DNA from: Micropterix aruncella
Lineage: Eukaryota; Arthropoda; Insecta; Lepidoptera; Micropterigidae
DNA length: 64,000 nt
Reading direction: 5' to 3'
Assembly: GCA_944548615.1 (NCBI GenBank)
Contig: OX155961.1
Location: forward strand, 27,500,414-27,564,413
The notes beneath the pieces were generated by a model. The model saw nothing but the letters and a program-made list of their open reading frames with translations, ran no database searches and had not been told where the DNA came from. Below, piece by piece: positions 1 through 10,775 of this stretch; position 1 is the stretch's first letter; the number at the start of each line of letters is the position of its first letter. A program made the translations under genes and the position numbers.

Positions 1-149
1 CCGCTGAAATATATTTGGGCAGCAAATTTTTATTTTACTTATTACACAAAAGCTTGTTTAGGCGTTTTCCGCCTAAATAAAATGTATTAAAAATATAATG
101 ATTAGGCTACAATAAGATAAATCAATTCATCCATTTATGCCCGATACCT

Positions 150-640
150 TTATTATAGTGATTATGACCTACTAGATAATAGGCCCTTAACCAAATTTGA
201 TTTATGAGCCCTACGGGGAAATACTCAAATGTGTTTAAAAACAGGATTTTCTAAAGTTCATTTAGTTCAGGTATTTAAGGGTAATTAAAAAAATCTAGGA
301 AGAATTTTTTCATTTTATTTAGATAAGCTCTAATTATATTTTCTTATTAAGGTGAACAATGCTTTTTTAAGCTTTAATAATAAAATATTACTGAGGTTAC
401 TTACAACAAAATGAATACATTATTTCCAGAATTATTAAACTACCCTATAATTCCTGAAAATGTAATAATGTCCTATATCTTTACTATAGGCATAACGACA
501 TACTAGGTAATAGGCGCTTAAACGAAGTTGATTTATGAGCTATATAAATGCACTTCGGATTTGTACCCAAAAGTGCCTAAAACAGGATTTTCTGGAACAT
601 TTTATATAATCAGTACCACAAGAAGTGGGCGCCCTAAAAA
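150..640. repeat. Two-unit direct repeat beside the piggyBac relic
   Basis: Two diverged units about 331 bp apart share phrases such as ACTAGRTAATAGG, TTGATTTATGAGC and AACAGGATTTTCT (first unit from about 171, second from about 502). The second unit stops just before the left end of the piggyBac-type relic at 648. I do not recognise the family. It is a local duplication or two neighbouring copies of a dispersed repeat. No coding potential is seen. Confidence 0.55.
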
Positions 641-651
641 AATTACTTTAA

Positions 652-2565
652 AACCCAGATACCCCTGAGTTTTTTTTTTCAACATATTTTAATAAAAATT
701 TGGATATAGGGTAATTTTGAGTTAAGAATTCAGGTAAAATTACTGAAAAAAATCTAGATTCAACAGTTTTCCTGAAATTCAGCGTCCTTTTAAAAGGACC
801 TTAGGAAAATACGATATCAAATTTGCACAAAAATCAACTTTATTTAGTTTTCTTTACAAAAACAAGAATTGCAATTAAATTTAGACTCCGAGAAGGTAAA
901 TATTTAGTTTTTGTGATATTTTATGAAGCTTTCTTTAGGGTGTAAGGTTTTCGCACACTTTACACAGTAGAATTGAGCCTTTTTATGGCAAAAAGCACAT
1001 TTAGTTTGGTTTTCTTTGTAAGAAATTAAATGGCCTTCATTGCTGATATTTTCTAACAAAGAATCATTTTTCCTGACTGGAGGTCGACTTCCAGCTTTCT
1101 TATGCTTATTCAAAAGTGCAATAGTTACACTACGTCTGAATGCCAGTTGATCCATAGAACCACCATCTCCTTTATATAATTGCCAAGCATTTTGACATGT
1201 CATATCAATGGAAAAAGTAAATAGTAGAAAATACCACTTCTTGCCTCTTATCGTGGTTCTGTATAGACTGATGTTTGATCTGAGCGATCTACACCCCCCA
1301 TGTTCTCATTATACAGTTTTATACTTTTAGCTTGCCGAACTTGAATATACTTCTTTTCTTTCCGTGAAAAACTCCTCACACTTTGAGTGGGGTATACAGA
1401 TTCAGAGTTAGAGGCAACAATGACGACGCTATTGTCATTCCACTTGCACGCAATTATTTCAGCATTTCTGAAGGTTCTGAAATCAAATGACCCACGCTCT
1501 GTTTTTTATAAACGTTGGTTTTAGGAATAGGACACTGTGAGAGTCTGGTTTCTCTGATCGGTTCTGTTGCCTTGATATTTCTCATTTTTTCATACAAAAG
1601 CGGCACTGACGTGAAAAAGTTATCAAAAAAGAATTGTCATTTTTTTATAGTTGACTTACTCTCTTGGAGTTTATCTGCATATTGAAGTACGACAGAGCCG
1701 CCTAAGCCGTATTTTTTGTATTCCACTGGTATTTCTGTAGAAGCTCCTTGATAAGGGCTAAACCATAATACATAAACAAGCCTGGTTGCACCTACCCAGA
1801 ACTTGTATCCATCCCATCTGATAGGTTTCATGCGAATAAATTGTTTGCAAGGATGGGCACCAAAGTATGGAGCAATGGCCTCATCAAAGCTGTGCCACTC
1901 TTCATCTGGTGAAAATTCCATAAAGTTTTCAATCAGTTTATCAAAAAGTGAACGCATCTTTGCAAACTTATCATTGGGGTCAAGGTAAGCATTATCGCAA
2001 AAATGCAGGTGGGCCATTTGATAATGTTTCTGAATCCTCAGCACCAGAATCCTCATCGGTGTTGTATTCATTTGCGTTTTCAGGAGGATCAATATAAATA
2101 GTATCTGGCACAATAAAATCATCACCTCCAACGCCTCAATGATTTTGTGCAATTTCAAGTTTTTTCTGAAATAGGCAAAAATTTTTAGTGTATTTTACTA
2201 AGGTCCGTTATAAAGGTCGAATATGTAAAATACCCTAAAAATAATGAAAATAAATAATAAATGTAAAAATTAAAAGTTAGCTATGAAATATAAGTTATTT
2301 CGTATATTAAACCAAATTTCAATTGTATTTCAAACAATAAAAGATTTAAAAAACACTCACCTGAAAGTTGACATATTTTTTTCCGTATATTGGTATTATT
2401 TTAAAATCGACAAAACACAACTGTGCTTCACTCAACGCACGAAATATAATATAACTAACTCCCTCTTTGCGTTTGCGCTGACACAAGATATCAAACTACC
2501 CTCATAAAATTTAAAATATTATTTTTGTTACTCGACCTATATAAAGGACCTTCGGGGAATCTGGG
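652..2565 (-). mobile_element. Degenerate piggyBac-type DNA transposon
   Basis: Ends and coding content agree. The right end reads, outward on the minus strand, CCCAGATTCCCC with TTAA directly outside it (2566-2569). The left end reads CCCAGATACCCC, with TTAA at 648-651 and two extra A residues. TTAA target duplications are diagnostic of piggyBac. Between the ends lies a broken minus-strand transposase. The element is about 1.9 kb, shorter than typical 2.4-2.6 kb autonomous copies, which fits the deletion seen inside the gene. The inner flanks hold repeated GGTCC/GGACC subterminal motifs (about 795, 2205, 2545). Confidence 0.75.
904..2158 (-). pseudogene. piggyBac-like transposase pseudogene (DDE_Tnp_1_7 family)
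   Basis: A cut-and-paste transposase relic read from 2158 down to 904. Open piece 1 (1637-2158) carries the family signature around MKPIRWDGYKFWVGA followed by a YGLGGSVVLQ block. A broken middle reads, across frames, DNFFTSVPLLYEKMRN, then ACKWNDNSVV, then NENMGGVDRSDQ, all typical of the catalytic domain and the stretch after it. Open piece 2 (904-1203) ends in a cysteine-rich tail with CAFC, CVKC and a trailing histidine, the C-terminal zinc-binding domain of the family. An acidic N-terminal stretch is visible in another frame near 2060-2130. It is followed almost at once by a mid-domain segment, so about 200 residues of the N-terminal half appear deleted near 2000-2040. Several frameshifts and stops make it inactive. 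No start codon can be assigned. Confidence 0.85.
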
Positions 2566-2904
2566 TTAATTTACCGACGTCTTTAAAGTGGGCAAATAAG
2601 AACGAGCAAATATACAGCTTTTGATAATAAATTGTTGAAAAATTCAAAAAAATATGAAAATCGTTGAGCTTTCTACGCCATTTAAAAATCCGAAAAATCG
2701 CCGATAAAAATCGCGAATATTGTTTTTATGCGATATTTTACCTAATACTAGATGGCCCAGCGCGCCCGACGATTCTCAAACTTTTTTCAAACTTCCAACA
2801 AATACATTTTTTTAAAAACTTGTATATTTGCTCGTACTTATTTACCCACATCAAGAGTACCGGATTCCTTCTTGTCATCTCCTTTGCATTTCGCATAGCT
2901 TGTT

Positions 2905-2951
2905 AATGTCATATTTGTTTATTTATTTATTCATTTATTTATTTATTTCCC
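2905..2951 (-). repeat. (TTTA)n tract, probable LINE 3' tail
   Basis: A (TTTA)n tract with one TTCA variant. Read on the minus strand it is a run of AAAT units, like the short tandem tails of insect non-LTR elements. The adjoining 2952-3020 could be its 3' UTR, but no coding relic is visible upstream of it. Confidence 0.45.
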
Positions 2952-2999
2952 AAAATATTATTAACCTTACAGATGATTCCAAATCGTTAATTATTTTTC

Positions 3000-3135
3000 T
3001 AGGCTATTATTCTAGATTATAACTATTATTCTACTATAGACTATTATTATAATTCTACTGTTAATAATATTATTATTACTATACTCCATTACTATTACTA
3101 TCATTATTATTCCAATATAGATTATTATTCTAGAC
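3000..3135. repeat. Degenerate TTA/CTA-rich trinucleotide-like tract
   Basis: Dense imperfect repeats of TATTATTC, ACTATTA and CTAGACTA type units. It is low-complexity DNA with no coding potential. Confidence 0.5.
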
Positions 3136-3377
3136 TATAGCAAAGGAGCCAGAGGAATCCGTTAGAGCGTAATATTAAACGATTATACTTACATATATCT
3201 AATGTTTATCTAACTTTTCTTATCATACTAGTTACTACTTTTTAACAATTTTAATACTACATACTACATATTTATCTATAATAATTACTTGATTGCTAAG
3301 AAATGCAATTACCGTACTTTGCAGTTGTGCTAAGTTCACCGTTCAAATATCCAATTCAATTTCGAAATTCTAACTTT

Positions 3378-3450
3378 ATTTATATTTTATTTATATTTTA
3401 TTTATACTTTATTGACTTTATTTATATTTTATTTCACTTTATTTTTCTTC
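3378..3450. repeat. Degenerate minisatellite of TTTATATTTTA units
   Basis: Five or six imperfect 10-11-bp units of the form TTTATATTTTA. Just downstream a second short direct repeat, ATGGCCGATTT, occurs at about 3469 and 3502. Confidence 0.6.
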
Positions 3451-4099
3451 GAAAATCTTTTTATTCCATGGCCGATTTCATAGATGTATTTAATACGTCT
3501 ATGGCCGATTTGATGTGCATTTTGTGAGCGCGCACCCCACCAGAGGGGTGACAGACTGTGACACTTGTTGCACGGTCCTTTGAGTCACCCGGTGACATTC
3601 CACGACACAATACCAAGCATTTTGTTGAGGCGGTCCCATTCATGGCGACGTTCATTCATAGAGAAACAGGTGAATTTATACTATGAATGGGAGAAGCATC
3701 GGCCTTTTTGTGGTTTTTATACACTGATAAAATAATGTGGATGACATTTAACTTTTAAATATATACTTTTTTAGTCATTTACATACAAGGTGGAATAACA
3801 TTTCGCATAGGTACAATAAATATTTTCAGATATCATATCATAACTTATCAAATCATATCTATAGTATATTTCATTCTGATTTGAGTTTATTCACTGGCAT
3901 TTATTTTTCCACGCCTAATTATAAATATTTAGTTATTTTTAATATATTTTTGGCATTTCTATTCTTTTGTTCATAAATGTTTAACGGCTACCTATTTCCT
4001 TCTCGGTTCCGGTTCCGTTGAATGAAATCCGCTATTTTTAACGATACTGCGTATTTTTATTCTGAATATATATATATAGCTAGTGGTATATTGCGGCGG

Positions 4100-4410
4100 T
4101 GCCTATGCTCAAATACCTATGTATACCAAGTTTCATGGTGATCGATTCAACAGTATATAATTTGGTGTACTGAAGCACCACCTATTGCGACTTACAACAA
4201 AGTGAAAAGCGCGAAAATATTATTCTTGCTCAAATGTCTATCTACATATACCAACTTTCATGGCGATCGCTTGAGCGGTATAGATGTTGATAAACTGCAG
4301 CGCCATTCAGTGGTAAGTTACTACAAAGCGGATGTTACAAAAACCTTGTCCATAAAAATACATGTATGTGCTAACTTTCATGGTGATCGGTCAAACGGTT
4401 TCGGAGTCTA
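4100..4410. repeat. Tandem repeat, ~120-125-bp period, about 2.5 units
   Basis: The core phrase TTTCATGGYGATCG recurs at 4131, 4256 and 4376, with shared flanks (ACCAA/CTAAC before, CAACNGTNT after). Units are 60-75 percent alike by eye. This kind of phrase is common in non-coding parts of insect TEs. A small plus-strand open frame runs across part of it but has no recognisable domain. Confidence 0.65.
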
Positions 4411-4764
4411 TTTAGATAATTTCTATTGACTGTGTTGGTATTTAAATTGATTTTTAAAAATTAAATTTCGTTAAATTGTAACAAGGTGTTTGTTGCTTTT
4501 CATTTACAAAGCAAATTTAAATAATTCGCGTAACAACGAGAATTAGTGGAAAATAATAGTAAACTATTTTTATGAAAATGTCGCCTAAATAATCCGAAGC
4601 ATGAACTCAGGCGGACTAGTTCGTTTGTGATAACGGTAGAAAATTTAGGCAATATTTTGAAAATACGCAGTAAAAAATCTAATTACAATGCAATTCCCAC
4701 AACCACCAACCCCATATATACATATATTTTTTTAAAACAGACACAAATATATCTTGTTCTAATT

Positions 4765-4768
<4 letters not shown>

Positions 4769-4808
<40 letters not shown>
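4769..4808. repeat. (TA)n microsatellite
   Basis: About 20 uninterrupted TA units. The isoleucine/tyrosine-rich frames that cross it are artefacts. Confidence 0.95.
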
Positions 4809-4811
<3 letters not shown>

Positions 4812-5439
4812 ATATTATTATTAATTCAATAAATAACATTAGAATTATTTAAAAAGACAATGATTCTGAGTCACTCGCAGCGTCTGTTGTAAGGAAGACC
4901 CCTTTTTTAGATAAGAGCAATTTAATATTTAATTTTATGAAAAATACTAGGGTTTTCATAGACTAAGATCAAAATTGTTACAAATTTATTATAGTAAAAA
5001 AGTAAACCAAATAATAATCTTAAAATAAAAACTATATTTCAATAATAAATGCAGCCTTAAATAATTAAAAAATAAATCCAAATATAAAATATTTCGTATA
5101 AAAATTAAAATCTAAATTCACTCGAGTATACATGTAGGTAATTTATACCGTCAGAGATGTAAGGGTGTGAAAATTATGTGTTTAAAAATGCGTACATTCA
5201 GTCTCCGTTATCGGAAAGTAATCAGTTAAAAATTAGACATGTAGACCACTTTTTAATGCTTTGTTTAAAGAGAATAAGATGAAGTGTTTTATGTCAGGAG
5301 CTATGCACTTATATATATACGAGGATTAAGGAAGACAAAGCGATGTTGACAAACCTAACCTAACTTCTTACGATTGGAGCATGTGGACATTATTATTTGT
5401 CAGCTGCTGCATGTGAGCGGATAAAACATAAAATCTTTT

Positions 5440-5995
5440 AAGCTATTGCATAGCTTTTATCGCGGGCCTAGGCCAGCGCGGCGACCGAATGAAGAAATTT
5501 CTTGACAAAAATTAATGATTTTAAACTGATAATTACGTCTAAACGAGTACTGCTTACGATTCGAAAAAATATATGTTAAACAAGAGCATTTTCCTAATAT
5601 TCTTAGCTTTGAATATTTTAGATTTTGTTTATATTACATAGTGTAATTAATTTGTGAAATTAGGTCTAACCGAACACAAAAACGACTACTACGCAAATAC
5701 TATCGGGCGCAATATTATGAAACCTGCACCATTTTAAAGATATTTTAATTATCTATCTTTTATCTACGACTTTTTTCGAATAATCCGTTTTTTTTGCTTT
5801 ATCGAATAAAAAAGTCGTGCGCGGCGCTCTATCGGAAGACATTTAAATTATTCCGAATCATTTGCTACCGCAGGCGCAAATGATTCGGAATAATTTCAAC
5901 GTTTTCCGATAGAGCGCAGTTATATGATATCAGAAAAAATAAAATAAATAAAATAAAAAATACGTGTGGCACTCGGGGACTGCCGCGGTAAAGCT
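5440..5995 (+). mobile_element. MITE-like element, copy A (opposite to B and C)
   Basis: It starts at the near-palindromic AAGCTATTGCATAGCTT followed by TTATCGCGGGCC, and ends near ACGTGTGGCACTCGGGG. It holds an internal hairpin (5824-5917) of two roughly 40-bp arms beginning GCGCTCTATCGG and ending CCGATAGAGCGC. It has no coding capacity. Copies B and C lie immediately downstream in reverse orientation. The sequence type suggests a non-autonomous DNA element, but I see no clear target duplication and do not assign a superfamily. Confidence 0.7.
5824..5917. repeat. Hairpin core of MITE copy A
   Basis: Inverted arms starting GCGCTCTATCGGAAGAC and ending GTTTTCCGATAGAGCGC. The inner part pairs TTATTCCGAATCATTTG with CAAATGATTCGGAATAA. 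The loop is only about 10 bases. Copies B and C conserve this part better than most of their length. Confidence 0.85.
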
Positions 5996-6600
5996 ATTGC
6001 ATAGCATTTTTGACAACTTATGCAATTATAATTATTTATTTATTTTAATTATTTTATTTTTTCTGATATCAGATAACTGCGCTCTATCGGAAAACGTTGA
6101 AATTATTCCGAATCATTTGCGGCTGCGAATGATTCGGAATAATTTAAACGTCTTCCGATAGAGCGCCGCGCACGAATTTTTTATTCGATAAAGCAAAAAA
6201 ACGGATTATTCAAAAAAAATCGTATATAAAAAGATAGATAATTAAATTATCTTTAAAATGGTGCAGGTTTCATAATAATACGATAGATAGTATTTGCGTA
6301 GTAGTCGTTTTTGTGTTCGGTTAGACCTAATTTCACAAATTAATTACACTATGTAATATAAACAAAATCTAAAATATTCAAAGCTAAGAATATTAGGAAA
6401 ATGTTCTTGTTTAAGATACATTTTTTTCGAATCATAATCAGTACTCGTTTAAACGTAATTATCAGTTTAACATCATTAATTTTCGTTAAGAAATTTCTTC
6501 ATTCGGTCGCCCCGCTGGCCTAGCTAGGCCTGCGATAAAAGCTATGCAATAGCTTAATAAATAATTATAATTGCATAAGTTGTTAAAAATGCTGTGCCAC
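5996..6600 (-). mobile_element. MITE-like element, copy B
   Basis: The same element as copy A in reverse orientation, about 90 percent alike by eye. Its hairpin core is at 6079-6166. The terminal AAGCTATTGCATAGC motif occurs at both of its borders, so neighbouring copies abut or overlap by this short motif. Confidence 0.7.
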
Positions 6601-7160
6601 ACGTATTTTAGCATTTTTAACAACTTATGCAATTATTATAATTATTTATTTATTTTATTTTTTTCTGATATCAGATAACTGCGCTCTATCGTAAAACGTT
6701 GAAATTATTCCAAATCATTTGCGGCTGCAGAAGCAAATGATTCGGAATAATTTAAACGATAGAGCGCCGCGCACGAATTTTTTATTCGATAAAGAAAAAA
6801 AAAGGGATTATTTGAAAAAAATCGGAGATAAAAAAAAGGATAATTAAATTATCTTTAAAATGGTGCAGGTTTCATAATAATACGCCAGATAGTATTTGCG
6901 TAGTAGTCGTTTTTGTGTTCGGTTATACCTAATTTCACAAATTAATTACACTATGTAATATAAACAAAATCTAAAATATTCAAAGCTAAGAATATTAGGA
7001 AAATGTTCTTGTTTAACATATATTTTTTTCGAATCGTAAGCAGTACTCGTTTAGACGTAATTATCAGTTTAAAATCATTAATTTTCGTTAGGAAATTTCT
7101 TGATTCGGTCGCCGCGCTGGCTTCTAGGCCCGCGATAAAAGCTATGCAATAGCTTAAAAG
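6601..7160 (-). mobile_element. MITE-like element, copy C, next to an RT relic
   Basis: A third copy in the same orientation as B. The core hairpin at 6681-6767 has lost about 12 bp from one arm. The outer end (AAGCTATGCAATAGCTT as read on plus, near 7140) joins directly to a minus-strand RT relic. Copy C therefore seems to have inserted into, or next to, that retroelement. Confidence 0.7.
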
Positions 7161-7330
7161 CTTCATTAATATACTATCGCTATTCAACAGATCAAATACC
7201 TTGGCCAAATCCGAGATATGCAACATGTACATTCGTACCTCTGTCCAAGGCACTGGTGGCATAATCCATTACAACTAAAATATTAAAGCATGTCGACTGC
7301 TTATTTCGAAATCCATGTTGACAATCAGAC
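7161..7330 (-). pseudogene. Non-LTR reverse transcriptase relic (palm motif 1 to A)
   Basis: Read on the minus strand across one frameshift, the segment gives QHGFRNKQST, then VVMDYATSALDRG, then a YLDF-like AKVFDLLNSDSILMKL block. These match the conserved HGFR and DFSKAFD...L..KL blocks of jockey/CR1-type RTs. The catalytic aspartate region appears as SDLAKVFD or YLGFGQG depending on frame, so motif A is damaged. The relic ends abruptly at the MITE border. Upstream and downstream domains are missing. It is a dead fragment. Confidence 0.65.
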
Positions 7331-7382
7331 AGCCATGATACCTCAGTATGGAAGGAAAAGGTAATTTAAAGAAGGGTCATCG

Positions 7383-7485
7383 ACTTGGGGGTGGGGGGTA
7401 GAGGGGGGTGGAGGTGTTATTCTTCACCGTCGTCCTGACTTAAGCTCCCCCCTCCCCGACTTGACTTAGTCCCCACCCCACGACT
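7383..7485. repeat. G-rich then C-rich low-complexity pair
   Basis: A G-run block (about 7386-7415) is followed 35 bp later by C-runs (7445-7485) with repeated CGACTTGAC. The two blocks are partly complementary and the G block could form a G-quadruplex. No gene is present. Confidence 0.6.
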
Positions 7486-8274
7486 TGACATTTTCAAATG
7501 TATAAAATATTTTAAACGCGAATTGGTATAGATTCATCGAAAAAGAGAAATAGGTTGGGTTCGTAATAATATCGTCATGTTATTATTTCAAAGCTTTAGT
7601 ATCAGTACGACCCTAATTTTACCTATTATCGAATCTAAGCAAACTTTGTGCGAGATTATGGCTATGGATAGAACATTGTCACATAACGATAAAGAGATTT
7701 TTATTTGCCTTCCAAACAGTCCTTGCAAATGGTTGCATACAAGTAACCAGAAGATTGTATAGGTTTGGCAGCCTGCCACATCAAGGCGGTATTCATCGAT
7801 AGGGAAAAGTTGGAAAAAAATCGTAACAAGCCACCATATTGGCGCATGAAAAGGTTTATATAACCGATTATAGTATCCTTTCTAAGTCTTTAGAGTTTGC
7901 TACAGATTCCTTTATGACTTCTGCGCTAATTATGTAGGTATTTCAAGTGTGTAATATATTTTGTAAAAAAAAAATCTTAAATTTGTTTAAGTTCAGAAAA
8001 CAATAATTGACCTCTCATCGCAATCCTAAACCCACGAGTGCCCCCCCCCCTCCCCCTCCGGGATTTTGAAACGCCGGCAGCATTATTAAGAGGCCACTTA
8101 CTGCATTTTTGTGCAAACCTTGCGATAGTTGAAGTGTATTGTTATATTCGTAATATAATTGATGTGACAAATTGCTGTAATAACGGTTGACTGTAAGATG
8201 TCGCTATAACGATTAGTCCTCAATCTGTGAATAAATTGTCCTATTTTTATAAAACCAGTGTACTGGTTCATAAA

Positions 8275-8331
8275 GTAATGTTTTTGAAGAACAATAAAGT
8301 TATCCTATTCTATTCTATTCTATTCTAAAAT
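8275..8331 (+). repeat. LINE-type 3' tail: AATAAA then (CTATT)n
   Basis: AATAAAGTTATC is followed by four CTATT units. A polyadenylation signal followed by a short tandem tail is the usual 3' end of many insect non-LTR elements. The upstream 7770-8270 may be its 3' UTR but carries no recognisable coding relic; it does hold a C-rich run at 8040-8058. Confidence 0.5.
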
Positions 8332-8339
8332 TATTTTGT

Positions 8340-8812
8340 ACCATACAAAATGCGACTAAGTAAAGTTATTAATAGTTTCATGTATCAGTCCAAACGTTTT
8401 TGCAATAAGATTCCATCGTACGTCAAGGGTCTTAGAGATGTTCAATTTAAGAAAAGGTCCAGGATGTTTTTATTACGAACCTATTTTTTTCTATTGAGGA
8501 CTAGGATTGTATTGAATTTTCTAATATTCCATGATTATTTTTATATTTTTTTTTACTTTTTACTTTGTAGATAACAAGATTAATAATTTTGATAATCGGA
8601 GATAGATTATTATATTAAAATTTGTCAACTATTTCAATCGCGTCATTTTTATTGTTGTAATTTTATATTTGTAATATTTCTAATTTGCCTGTTTTGTAAC
8701 TATTTTGTAACTGACTATTGGTTTTTATATTTTCACTATCTGTATATTCATTTGTACCTACGTAGTTATATTTTTATTATTATACAATTATTAATTGCTT
8801 TCATAATAAAAC
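8340..8812 (+). pseudogene. Non-LTR RT C-terminal relic with 3' UTR
   Basis: An open stretch from 8350 to a stop at 8572-8574 includes FCNKIPSYVKGLRDVQFKKR. This fits the 'F(Y)NKIP ... FK+.L' tail found after the RT domain of CR1/jockey-like elements. A noncoding tail to an AATAAA near 8803 follows. The 5' part is absent, as in typical 5'-truncated insertions. The tail directly abuts a dispersed repeat (8815-9170). Confidence 0.55.
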
Positions 8813-8814
8813 AA

Positions 8815-9170
8815 GGTTGTGTCAACGCAAGAATACCAGGCATGTAGCCAAAAATTGGTTTCATCTGAATAAAAATATCATAAGTAAAGTCGATCAGCCG
8901 TCTGCTGACGAATCCGGTTGGTTTCCATTGCAATTGCCTCGGGTGGCGCTGTTCGTTTCTCGGCTAATCGCCAACTTACAGCGTTAATATTTTTGATTAA
9001 AATATATTGCGAAATTAAAATATTAATATTGCGGCTTTTATATGAGATAACCCAAAACCAAATTTCACAATGTGATTTCGGCCCAACAAAGCATCTGTGT
9101 ACCAAATCCGGAAAAGTAATATTCTATACAAACATGAATTATATACATTTTATGGTTTATCGCATAATTA
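8815..9170 (+). repeat. Dispersed repeat family R3, copy 1
   Basis: It shares phrases with 58405-58910, 59995-60110 and 60525-60680: GTGTCA...AGGC at the start, GCCAA(C) near TTACAGCG, and an AATTTCACAATGTGATTTCGG / AACAAAGCATCTG block. It has no coding capacity and the class is not recognised. Confidence 0.6.
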
Positions 9171-9329
9171 TGTAAAATCAATTTGACTATAACAAGATTC
9201 GGGATTCCTACAAACTGGCTTATTTTATTTTAAAAAAAAGTCATATAATGCTCATGGAATGCCAAAAAGAAGAAGATTCTACGGCTAACGCCCTCGCTCA
9301 GGATGCTTATAATATTAATACCGTAGCAA

Positions 9330-9700
9330 AGAATTGATTCTGCTCACAGTGTTGCCCCTGGGGATATCAGACCCAAAACCCCCTCCCGTCTCTTCCCCCA
9401 CCCCTCCTACCCCGCCGTCCGCCCGGGGCCCTCCCTCTCTTGACGAACCCTCCCGACCCCGAGGCACTCTCAACCCTTTCGGTCCCTTCATTTAAACGTT
9501 TCACTGCATCTGAACCGTTCACGACGTCGGCGTCGTACGCTTAAAAGTTGCCATCCCCGGTACCATGTCTGCGGGAAAATTAGGGACGGGAAAAAATATA
9601 GTTATCGTATACCATCCGCCGGTCAACCTATCAGATGCATATCAGTGGACAGCGAAACACGTGCCAGTAGGCCCGCAACAAACCGAAATTACAGGATAAG
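9330..9700. other. GC-rich non-repeat island (candidate regulatory DNA)
   Basis: The sequence changes from AT-rich to C/G-rich with many CpG dinucleotides, C-runs, and a near-palindromic ACGACGTCGGCGTCGT. No TE signature or open frame with a known domain is visible. It could be a conserved non-coding element; this is inference from composition only. Confidence 0.35.
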
Positions 9701-10140
9701 TGACCAATGCAGACTATGATCATGCAGAATGTCTATTAGTTGTCGACGTTTGCTAAGTTTACCCATTACGAACTCACTTCATAGTTAGGGAGCTGACGCT
9801 TGCGACCGCATCTAATACTAAGCAATTGCAAGAACATATTTTGTCTGGATTTAATCCTATCCGAGTATGTATGTAAACGTCACGTCAATATTAATAACTC
9901 TCTCTGTCACAGGATGGTTCTTATGGTTCCGTGCCGCTTGTGTGTTTTTGGCCAAACTCTATGTCATCTGGCCTGCCAAACTCACAGCACAACTCTCATC
10001 TGGTAATATGAAATTGAAGACTATCGTGGTTGATTGAATTTACCGCGTGAATTTTGTAGCGCCAGACGTTGCCCCGATGTTGCAACTGTCGTTGTCCAGA
10101 GTAGACTGTTCTATCCCATCTGGTAACCAAAAGGGATCCG
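9700..10140. other. Stretch without a recognised gene
   Basis: No convincing coding or RNA gene. The phrase ATCTGGTAA occurs twice (about 9998 and 10118), which hints at an old repeat, but no boundaries are visible. Confidence 0.4.
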
Positions 10141-10141
10141 A

Positions 10142-10770
10142 CTATGGAAATATATAACAATATAAAACATTTTCTAGGATTTCGAAGGACCTTGTGAGCG
10201 TCATAAGACCAAATATTTTATCAGCTTTTCTAACAATGTTTTCAATATAACATTTAAATATTAGTCCAGAGTCGTACATAATGCTCAAATCGGGAATATG
10301 GTCAACATTGGTCATTTTATTATTATTTATCATGAAATTAATATAATATATTAAATAATGTACTATTTTTTCGAAACGTCATAAAGCGACACATTTATAA
10401 TTAATACTATATTGTTTTCAACTTTCAAGGACTTTTTGACTCCTGGAACAATTTTGCCATTTATTTATTTTAATTACATTTTTTTGAGGTCACCAGCATA
10501 TAAGCATATAACAAAAAATAGAGGTTATTTTTTTGTAATGCCATTTATAAATATCAGAAATAAAAGAAGGCCTAGATTAGGTCCTTGATAGACCCCTGAT
10601 GCTACGAGTACAGCAATTACCGAGGATTCAAACCCCTTGACCATTTAACTTTGGTTTATAAAATAAGACTTCACTCATCGCAACAGATCTCCATAAATGC
10701 CAATTTCGCCACGCATTATGACCCACCTTATCGAAAGCTATCAAATAATAAGTCCTATAAGGCATATGTT
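10142..10770 (-). pseudogene. Non-LTR reverse transcriptase relic with palm motifs A, B and C
   Basis: Read on the minus strand, the order of motifs is that of an RT palm. First comes LIAFDKVGHNAW (motif A, normally AFDKVDH, near 10720-10750). Then comes SGVYQGPNLGLLLFLIFING (motif B, normally QGS.LGPLLFLI..ND, near 10520-10600). Then FFVICLYAGD (motif C, normally YADD, near 10490). The downstream open frame 10142-10333 gives DLSIMYDSGLIFKCYIENI with a KADKIFG block, the usual C-terminal extension. Frameshifts and stops separate the blocks and motif C has lost an aspartate. The element is CR1/jockey-like and inactive. Its upstream side is cut off by an R2 copy at about 10776. Confidence 0.8.
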
Positions 10771-10775
10771 TTCCC

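Noticed and set aside
5343..5360. CCTAACCTAAC, matching the insect telomere unit TTAGG
   Set aside because: Only two units; expected by chance and not an interstitial telomere.
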